Shown here piece after piece: positions 54,601 through 61,632 of a DNA stretch of 64,000 bases. Positions within the stretch are counted from its first letter, which is position 1, and each line of letters starts with the position of its first letter. This stretch comes from Pseudo-nitzschia pungens (Eukaryota; Bacillariophyta; Bacillariophyceae; Bacillariales; Bacillariaceae), in NCBI GenBank assembly GCA_037355855.1, contig CM074758.1, forward strand, positions 3,383,001-3,447,000, read 5' to 3'. Under the pieces are notes generated by a model. That model did not search any database and was not told where the DNA came from. It saw only the letters and a list, made by a program, of their open reading frames with translations. The position numbers were made by a program, and so were the translations under genes.

Positions 54601-57437
54601 CACCAATGGCTTCATTCCTTATTCGTAATGATACCAGGTTCAAATTTTCCAATCAGCACTTTTCTCCGCTATTCTTAAGATCATTTCTGGAGGGTACTAT
54701 AAATCATGGTGTTTTGCAGAGATATGATGGTGAGTCAACACTTCCAACATATATGTGTCAAGCTGCAAATTACATCTACCGCCCTTTAGATTTGGAGAAC
54801 ATATGTTTATATGATTTTGTAAAGGACTATGTTTGTGATACTTTCAAGAGAACCAAAAGCCTTCTTTTCCAAGACCAACATCCAAGTGGAAACTACCAAT
54901 TTTGCTATGAAAGGAAGGAACCAGCAATACCTTCCATTTCATACACAAATTTCATTTCAACTGCAAAATTTGAGGGGTTTGACATTTTGACATTCAATCC
55001 AATTCCCAACAATGAAACACATGACAGAGTCCATAAACAAATGGAGATTTATGCAAAAACAGCTTGTATTTTGTTTTGTCCATTCAGGGACTATTCTGAC
55101 ATCCAAGTGAACTCCAAATATTTACCATATTTCCAAACTTTTGTTCTCAACAAAGGATTAAAAGCAGCTCATACACAAATTCTAAAAAATATACAACAAA
55201 CTTTCAACAGCTTGGACTGTGACCGGCAATTGGATGTTTTGGAACAAACAACAAAGGGACCTTCATCCAACACAACACATGAAGATGACACAAATGACAT
55301 TGATGATATTCATGAAATGGAAGACAACTTTTGCATGCAAGAATTAGATGCATTTAATCATACAGTTTTGGGATTGGATGACAAAAATTCGTTCAGAACA
55401 AACGACAATCATTTTTCAATGAAAACATCAATTATTGTGAAATCAGGACAAAACAATTGTGGTGAAAGACTGATACATGCACCATCAGTAGCTCAGTCAA
55501 ATTCAATCTTTGACATACAAACAAGACAAGAAAATACAATTCAACAAACAAACTTGCATAATCAAAATCTGAAAAGGAAATGGGATGACCTTCAACTTGA
55601 TAATTTGATTACTGTCATGATTACAAAGACAAGTGTTGTGACAACTGAAATCAATACAAACATCTTTGTGGATGGAACATGTCAAAACATTATTCAGTAT
55701 GGACATGAAATTTTTGGTGGAGATATTCATCAAATAGCTGCTTTCACTTACATTGTGTCTGGATTCATTTTGCGAGTATGTGATCGGCAGAGAATTAATG
55801 AAGAACTGTATGGACAAGAATATACAATTGCAATTTCAAGACATCAGAAAATGCATTACAATTCAGAAAAAAAAAAATTGCAAAAACTGAACAAAAATGG
55901 AGAACAATTTGTTGCATTGTTATCAGGTGCAGGAGGAACAGGTAAAAGTCGTGTCATCAAGGGTATTTTATCTTACTGCAAACAGTTCTGTGAAAACTTG
56001 GACATTCAATTTACAAAACAAACAATTGTTGTCACAGCATTGACTGGATGTGCTGCAGTTTCCATTCATGGTTCCACTCTTCACAGCGCATGCCACATAC
56101 CAATCAACAAAAAAGATTTTAACTACAACAAGCTGAGTGAATTTCAAGATGATTGGAAAGATACTGAAATGATCATTATCGATGAAATATCTTTCGGATG
56201 CCAAGAATTGTTATCCAAACTTAACAAATGTTTAAATGAATTGAAAGACGCTCCAAGATCATCATCATTGTATGGTGGTATGCATGTTGTGTTTGCCGGA
56301 GATTTTAATCAACTTCCTCCAATCAAAGGAGAAAGACTCTACAAAGACCTTGAATGTGAATATTTTGGCAATGCAATTGATGTTTTTCTTGAATTGAAAA
56401 CCAATCACAGATTTAACAATGACAAACCATTTGGGGATTTGTTGTACCGAATTTGTACTTCAGGTGGAGATGAATCTGATGAAAAAACGATCAATTCGAG
56501 AGTTGTTGATGAGTCATGTAATATACCAACAAATGTTGCATATGCAGTTGCAGAAAACAAGGACAGATGTGCAATAAATGATGGTATTTTTGCACTTCAT
56601 CTTCAAAACACACATTCAAGAGATCCTAATGATCCCATCCCAAACCATACAATCTGCATCAAAGCAAGTGATTTAGAATACAAATACAAAGCTTCTTCAA
56701 AAAATTACAAGACCTTTCCAGATAATGGAGACATTCTATATGCTTCTTGTGCAGACTGTCACGTAACTCAACAATTTGGAACAAATAAGATTGATCCATT
56801 TCTTAAGTTGTACACAAATTGCCCTTTGATGATAACAGAAAACATTGGAGTTGGAGAATCGATTGCAAATGGAACAATGTGCAAATTCAAAGGATTAATT
56901 TTGAAACAACAATTCAATGCGTGTGACGTAATGGAAACAATTCAAATTGATGGATATTTTGTCAACAGTATTGAAGCAAACAAAATTGAATCCATTCAAC
57001 TTGAAATCACTGATAACCAAGACAATAATGAACAACCAAGAATTTACAATCTTAAACTGGAGGAAAAAGCAACATATGCAAAATGCATGTTTCCAACATT
57101 ATTTTCAGAAACCATCGATCACAACACACCGAGATCTGCAATCAATATCAAATTGAGACAATTTAAACTCAATGTCTCTCATGCACGGACAGTCCATAAA
57201 CTTCAAGGCAGATCAATTAACCATTTAGTAATTTCTACGTGGAATTATAAAATGGAAAATTGGATCTATGTTGTTCTGTCTAGATGTCGAACACTAGGTG
57301 GTTTATATTTGAAATCACCATTGAAAATTCAAAAATCAAAAGGAATGTCAAATGAAGTTAACAAATTTTTCCAACACTTCAGATTATACAAAAAAACACC
57401 TCAAACACTGATGGAACAAATTATGGATTTCCAATAA
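51618..57437 (+). CDS. Helitron Rep-helicase, 1939 aa
   Basis: This is the rolling-circle transposase of a Helitron: an HUH nuclease that nicks and joins single strands, fused to a Pif1-type helicase. It is one exon with the ATG at 51618. The N-terminus has Cys pairs (CCLC, CCTNC). A Helitron-like N domain follows (PLQFPYGVG near 375-385). The Rep motif LHAHFVLW places the two His at 618 and 620. The tyrosine motif is YVTCYASK at 895-902, keeping both Tyr (895, 899) and the last Lys but with Cys for the usual first Lys. Residues near 915-985 are a Gln/Asn/Asp linker. The helicase has GAGGTGKS (1437-1444), IIIDE (1519-1523), FAGDFNQLPPI and a C-terminal ARTVHKLQG block near 1856. Length is within the range for these proteins. 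All key residues but one are present, so it may be active. Confidence 0.93.
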   Translation: MKYPYTIVTEDNIKNSYNKAMNARNNLIHFSDGTYRSKVCCLCHRFIRNDDEKKLDIELLVHPNVRPFFDKTLIKWEKMPFQFASPSVREKVLRQYVQKCIPNKRKINGINENLDKFILSPNTYSITPKTKKHKISQFGCCTNCWKGIKKMTKNDDEDTVPPDNCIANGKIFGFAPKELTQLTPTELAIIAGARIDQHLFCFHAGQHQMIKGYHVMRKNDQHYTNGVLNFMDEVGKGEIQIILTGPFTNLQKIKVRQLMTVNLSRTKTALIWMKENTTYMKDVDINESNIIQPVFFDKTSAVDSSNSNIEQQFEMHVVFPNDSNLTRNNGGFDTDKDLKDHCLANLLNHQSKMVCRSSRNILKDYDGENFIRAFPLQFPYGVGHQDIKGKNKLTPSFFKYVSELSTKSFHIPSFVSVVCSIQIRTKMLQSSFLRTTPGQRCNFAELNPKELKQASKKVLESNGKPNTNEEVFLSKIKSITKSIGNTKGSSEAARAKMFQMMAVYGLPCILFTITPDDTINFRIELLEKKKIHHDALPNTSEMSDSYLFNFVHDCLERRTKYPGLCALEFENVVDITIRYLLGWILTGKKKGNDPKLGIFGDLDAYSIAIEEQGRGTLHAHFVLWVSKWNTIIEDLYDPELRNEVIKTMKDHADRIMTTKLFPNAHNIECTTPTCTEYILQSGDKCNNQDLRNLRQRNGKTSLGEKCILKCRSCQKLYTSEDIARASIPSLRILPESNYHSDFFMYHKLFHGITKKSKCAVTLEKELYDNLIAEKKKARIPAFNGSVYQKTLHAVSILRNMHKSTHVPSCHKKDKDGDCRFKLPMRQCDETTIFFNDKITTWYDWRGNCNEKNLFQWEFQRAHQDCFANLNNSVVSATFQCNNNVVWGLDGSGIYYVTCYASKSTQKDDNEKINSVAEKVLNQIAKKEQEIKDQQDTNIDQQGINDQQNTNSDTQDREENDDQNDDQNDDLMKEKKGMRTVLSTLFRVTQDNVMSAPMASFLIRNDTRFKFSNQHFSPLFLRSFLEGTINHGVLQRYDGESTLPTYMCQAANYIYRPLDLENICLYDFVKDYVCDTFKRTKSLLFQDQHPSGNYQFCYERKEPAIPSISYTNFISTAKFEGFDILTFNPIPNNETHDRVHKQMEIYAKTACILFCPFRDYSDIQVNSKYLPYFQTFVLNKGLKAAHTQILKNIQQTFNSLDCDRQLDVLEQTTKGPSSNTTHEDDTNDIDDIHEMEDNFCMQELDAFNHTVLGLDDKNSFRTNDNHFSMKTSIIVKSGQNNCGERLIHAPSVAQSNSIFDIQTRQENTIQQTNLHNQNLKRKWDDLQLDNLITVMITKTSVVTTEINTNIFVDGTCQNIIQYGHEIFGGDIHQIAAFTYIVSGFILRVCDRQRINEELYGQEYTIAISRHQKMHYNSEKKKLQKLNKNGEQFVALLSGAGGTGKSRVIKGILSYCKQFCENLDIQFTKQTIVVTALTGCAAVSIHGSTLHSACHIPINKKDFNYNKLSEFQDDWKDTEMIIIDEISFGCQELLSKLNKCLNELKDAPRSSSLYGGMHVVFAGDFNQLPPIKGERLYKDLECEYFGNAIDVFLELKTNHRFNNDKPFGDLLYRICTSGGDESDEKTINSRVVDESCNIPTNVAYAVAENKDRCAINDGIFALHLQNTHSRDPNDPIPNHTICIKASDLEYKYKASSKNYKTFPDNGDILYASCADCHVTQQFGTNKIDPFLKLYTNCPLMITENIGVGESIANGTMCKFKGLILKQQFNACDVMETIQIDGYFVNSIEANKIESIQLEITDNQDNNEQPRIYNLKLEEKATYAKCMFPTLFSETIDHNTPRSAINIKLRQFKLNVSHARTVHKLQGRSINHLVISTWNYKMENWIYVVLSRCRTLGGLYLKSPLKIQKSKGMSNEVNKFFQHFRLYKKTPQTLMEQIMDFQ

Positions 57438-58108
57438 AGTAAACCACATCCACGGCAAAAAAAGAAATCAAAAAAAATTTTAATATCAATACATAACCCT
57501 AACTTATAATTATTTAACAATCACATAATTCAAATCAATACATCACTAACGTTCAGGCACAAACACATATCAAAAAATTCTAATCAAAAACGATTCTAAT
57601 CGTAATAAATAAGCCTAACTAATCGTAAAATTAAACCAAAACCATTTTTAATCACAAACCATAACCACAAAAAAAAAATACTGTATTTGGCAACGACCAC
57701 CACCACCACAATGAAATCAAAAATAACTTTAATCACATTAAATAAGCCAAAATGAAATCAAAAACCTTTTCAACCACGATACATAACCCTGAATTATAAT
57801 TATTTAACCCATACCAGATTCGTGCCCCAAAAATTACTTACATTTGCGCAAAAAAATGTAATCAAAATCGATTTTAATCTTAATACATATGCCTAAAAAA
57901 TTGTACAATTAAATCCAAAACACAAACACAGTACTACTAAAAGACCACGATGTAATCAATAATAACAAATGAAATCAAAAACCTTTTCAACCACAATACA
58001 TAACCCCAAAAAATAATGAACGTAGTGACAACATAATAACCCTACTTTATACCTTTATCTTCGTAAACTCCTGCAAATCAATAAAAATACTTCATTCTTT
58101 CTCCTTAA
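57438..58108. promoter_or_regulatory. Convergent spacer with the aatcaaaa motif family
   Basis: At least six imperfect copies of gaaatcaaaa-cttt/attttaatc-atacataaccc occur, near 57465, 57584, 57713, 57754, 57860 and 57972, separated by A-rich stretches. It is the shared 3' region of the Rep-helicase and the Ulp1-like gene. The copies match those at 51305-51507 in orientation. No gene is present. Confidence 0.6.
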
Positions 58109-59930
58109 TCATTTTTTTTGGAAAAGTTGTTCGAAATCTTTCGGTCTATCACCCATAATTTCGTGGTCCAAATGCTTTCCATCACTTACAATTTCATACT
58201 CATCAAAATGATCATACAAATCAGTAACAAGAGTTTTCAACTCTTCTTCATTCATCTTCGATATCAAAATCCGCTGGGGAATCTTTCGAATGGGATTATG
58301 AAAAATCCCATTAGAATCAGGATGACAGCTAACCTCGTTGAATAACACACCAAACACATTTGTTCTTGGCAGATTTACATCACCGGATTCATATTGGCAC
58401 ATGTCATGATATGTATAACAACGTTTTCCCAGTTGATATAGGGCTTTTCTGTGCGCATCATCGTGATAATTGCCAAGACTTTGAGCTTTTTCACCCAGCA
58501 ATCTTTGTACGTTAGATCTTCGAGCTTTCTTTTTTTCTTTCGATTCTCCTGCCGAGGAGGATTTTCTCTTTTTCTTTCCCATGACATCGACAAATGCCTT
58601 CACTTCCGCACCAATCTGACCCAATGTTTTCTTCGACTTTTTTGACAGTTTGTCATCAACCATTTCGATCTGTCGAACGCCATATGAATTACGTGGAAAT
58701 TCTTGGTCACATCGATTTGAAACTTTTCCAAAACACATCGCAACCTTTCTGATATCTTCTTTTAAGCAATTCACGTCCCCATCAATTCGAAACCTATCAA
58801 AATCGATCAAGCTCGCATTGCGGAAATAAAGATTTCCTGATTCGTAATATTTCATCACAGTGTTCCGGTTCAAAATGCACTCGTACCCACAGGACCAATC
58901 ATTTTTCTGCTGTTTCACTAAAAAAAAAAAGGGACGTTAGCTTATAAAATAAAATAGCATTCTTACAAACAAAAAAAAACTTACCACTAAGTGAAATACA
59001 AGGCAACGTGTCGCGATTAAAACACACGCCTTCAATTCCATCGTGTCGAGAACAACATTCCTTCCAAATTCTTCGCAACTTTTTCCCAACCTTGCCGGTG
59101 TTATGAGGGTTCTTCTTCGAATTCGAATTTGACTCCAGTGAATTCAAATGCAATATAAATGGATACTCATCATGTTCTTCATTCAATCCTTGCCCGACAT
59201 TTTTCAAATTAAAAACAAAAAATTGCGAGTAGTGCCCTCCCTCCCAAATAATGCCGTCGATTACATCGAAATCAAAAAAACCATTCGAAGACAAACACAA
59301 AGGCTTCATAGTGTTCATAAGCCCGTTGAATTCGCTTTCTCTTTTTGATGAATCTCCATTCATTATATGGTAAAACTCCACAGGAAGAGTCAACCATTGT
59401 TCAGTGATATTAATGAAAAAATAGTTCGTGCAAAAATCGATAATAGAACTCGATGCGAATAACTGCCTTGTGTCATTACGAAAAATCTTTGGATCTCGTG
59501 AGACAATCTCGAAGTCTTCCGGCGTAAATATAACATTATCCAATGGAAACATTACAGAATGGTTTTCGTCAAAGAAGTCGCTGTTGGCCGCACGAATACC
59601 ATTCAAACCATAACAATTCATCTTAGAATCCAATTCTTTGATAAGGAATGTGTCAAGACAAAAAGAAATATCATCACAATGAATGGCGGGGATTGTGATA
59701 ACATTCGAAGACGCGCCGTCTGCATTCATTGATTTCTTCCCGAAGTTCTTATTGATTAAGAACGATTGTTGTTTTTTTTTAACGTCGTTTGCCAACTCCG
59801 GAGAACCTGAAGAAGACGAATCAGTCGAAGAAGAATTAACGAGAGCCTTGCCATTAGGTCCACTTATAAATCCCTTCGATTTCATTGCGAGCCTTAGAGT
59901 CTCGAAAGATTTACCGGTTGAACGAGACAT
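58109..59930 (-). CDS. Ulp1-like (C48) cysteine protease of the Helitron block, two exons
   Basis: Ulp1/SENP proteases cleave SUMO or related modifiers from proteins. Exons are 58985-59930 and 58109-58917. The 67-bp GT-AG intron (58918-58984) joins ISLS to VKQQKNDWSCG and so rebuilds the active-site region. The product is 584 residues from the ATG at 59930. Candidate active-site residues are His233 (GGHYSQFFVF), Gln319 and Cys325, with Gln six residues before Cys as in Ulp1. The position where Asp is usual reads Asn263 (ILHLNSL). The C-terminal 200 residues are Lys-rich (KKKRKSSS) and of unknown role. It converges on the Rep-helicase. Ulp1 and OTU proteases occur in several eukaryotic transposons, where they may protect the transposase or alter host chromatin. 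Asn in place of Asp may weaken activity or be tolerated. Confidence 0.72.
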
Positions 59931-60530
59931 GGTCTTGTTATGAAAGTTGAACAAATTATAAATTATGACGATGGTAAGGCTTACTAATATGATAAAATCC
60001 AAAACTTTTTCACGTGTAATACAGACTATTTACATTGAACCAAACAAGAACAAAACAGCAAACAGAAAAAAAACGTTTTCGAACCAACAACGTGGAAGAA
60101 AACATACAAATACTAAATAATATGTTCTCAACAGAAAAATCAAATTCACACGATTTCAGAATACCATTCAATGCACTGTAAAATAATAGGAGAATTCATT
60201 ATCACATACTTCCATAACAAACATAAACAAATATACTCTATTTATTCCAATAACACCAATAAATAATATAACACTTAATACGAAATTTAAAAATATCATG
60301 CCTAAACACAAGATCTACGTTTTCTTTTCACTTTCTGACTTGTTAATCCAATACTACATGACTGAATATACGTTAATACATAAATTATTACAATCAATCC
60401 CCAAAAGGACGTTACGGGAATTTACAACTCCACACGCTTACCGGAGGCGCCAATAAAAATATTCGATTTCCCATTACAAACTGTACAGGAAAACCAGTAA
60501 GGTTTCTACGAGTACGAGTACCGTCGATCG
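59931..60530. other. Right flank of the Helitron block
   Basis: Upstream region of the Ulp1-like gene and right end of the element. It is A/T-rich. The inverted 13-bp word lies at 60421-60433 and a short G/C-rich palindrome-like stretch (cttaccggaggcgcc) follows it. No gene is seen. Confidence 0.45.
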
Positions 60531-60980
60531 ATCCGTCGCTCCTTTCTGGAACAACCAAAAATCAATCGATCCGTCGGATCAATCGATCCCTCGCTCCATT
60601 TCATAACATCCGAAACTCGATTGATCCGTCGCTCCTTTCTGGAACAACCGAAAATCAATCGATCCCTCGCTCCATTTCATAACATCCGAAACTCGATTGA
60701 TCCGTCGCTCCTTTCTGGAACAACCAAAAATCAATCGATCCCTCGCTCCATTTCATAACATCCGAAACTCGATTGATCCGTTGCTCCTTTCTGGAACAAC
60801 CGAAAATCAATCGATCCCTCGCTCCATTTCATAACATCCGAAACTCGATTGATCCGTCGCTTCTTTCTGGAACAACCGAAAATCAATCGATCCCTCGCTC
60901 CATTTCATAACATCCGAAACTCGATTGATCCGTCGCTTCTTTCTGGAACAACCGAAAATCAATCGATCCCTCGCTCCATT
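60530..60980. repeat. 76-bp satellite, about 5.5 copies
   Basis: Units contain gatccgtcgctcctttctgg, aacaaccgaaaatcaatc and gatccctcgctccatttcat. The (c/t)ctttctgg words lie at 60634, 60710, 60786, 60862 and 60938, exactly 76 bp apart. The first unit is 17 bp longer. The last unit passes straight into a LINE ORF1 fragment at about 60980. Confidence 0.92.
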
Positions 60981-61329
60981 TCTGGAGCCCTGGAATCGGT
61001 GGAGCAGACCCCTTTGCGTTGGAGGAAATGTCCATTAGGAAAAGACAGGACAGTGGCGCCACCAACACCAGGGAGAAAGGACACCGATCTGGAATTGGAA
61101 GCCTTAGCAACTGCAGTGGGAGCAGGAGCAGGAGGTCGCTTCTTGAAATGCCAGTGGGAGCCAAGCACCCGGTTAGCTGCCAACCAAACTTTGCCTTCAG
61201 TGCTCGGCAGAAGGTTGCCCTCACAATACAAATCTTCAAAACACTCAGGAGACATCTTGGCCAAACCAATAAGACATTTCTTCAAAGCCTGGCCAGAGGG
61301 TTGCTTGGTCCAGGCTGGAGCTGAGCTGT
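60980..61329 (-). pseudogene. LINE ORF1 fragment
   Basis: The minus strand reads KKCLIGLAKMSPECF, then YCEGNLLPSTEGKVWLAAN and SHWHFKKRPPAPAPTAV. This matches the ORF1 of the left-edge LINE over about 4918-5250 with few changes, including CLIGLAKMSPECF and LLPSTEGKVWLAAN. The frame is open over the fragment. It is bounded on the left by the satellite and on the right by the 3' tail of another LINE, so that LINE probably inserted into an older copy's ORF1. Confidence 0.85.
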
Positions 61330-61632
61330 GAAATAATAATAATATACGTATTTAAATAACTTTAATCACCAAAGGTGAAACTAAATTACTCAGTCTGTAA
61401 CCAGACTTTAACGTCGCCTCCATCATAGAGTCAGGACCCCAAGTGGCAGAGCGACAAATTTTCAAACAAACCTTGAACATCAAGCAGGGAAAAGGACAAA
61501 CAAGTCCCACAAAAGAGGGACTTGAGAGAAAGTGAAATGGGAATGAAGATAGTGGGATAAGATCCAGTATCAACAGGGATGGGACAGGATGAGAAGCAGG
61601 AACAGAAGACAAAACCAAGGTACAAAGTGTAA
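61330..61632 (-). mobile_element. LINE 3' untranslated region and tail
   Basis: The minus strand runs from the ORF2 stop at 61633 to a tail of att/tta repeats at about 61330-61345. The last 120 bp match the truncated LINE at 31771-32133. Microsatellite-like 3' tails replace poly(A) in several LINE clades. Confidence 0.8.

Larger units (their letters stand above)
47017..60433 (+). mobile_element. Candidate large Helitron with extra genes, about 13.4 kb
   Basis: The block encodes a Helitron Rep-helicase (51618-57437) and three other genes. It is clearly more A/T-rich than the flanking host genes. A perfect 13-bp inverted repeat (gtggagttgtaaa at 47017, tttacaactccac at 60421) brackets it, and a second inverted word pair lies inside (aacgtaggtctt near 47057, aagatctacgtt near 60309). 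Classical Helitrons have TC...CTRR ends; the Helitron2/Helentron branch has short asymmetric inverted repeats, which would fit better. The limits are therefore provisional. Confidence 0.55.

Noticed and set aside
46158..60433. Endogenous giant-virus fragment, because of A/T-rich intronless genes
   Set aside because: The only clear marker is a Helitron Rep-helicase; no capsid, packaging ATPase or viral polymerase is present, and one gene has a spliceosomal intron.
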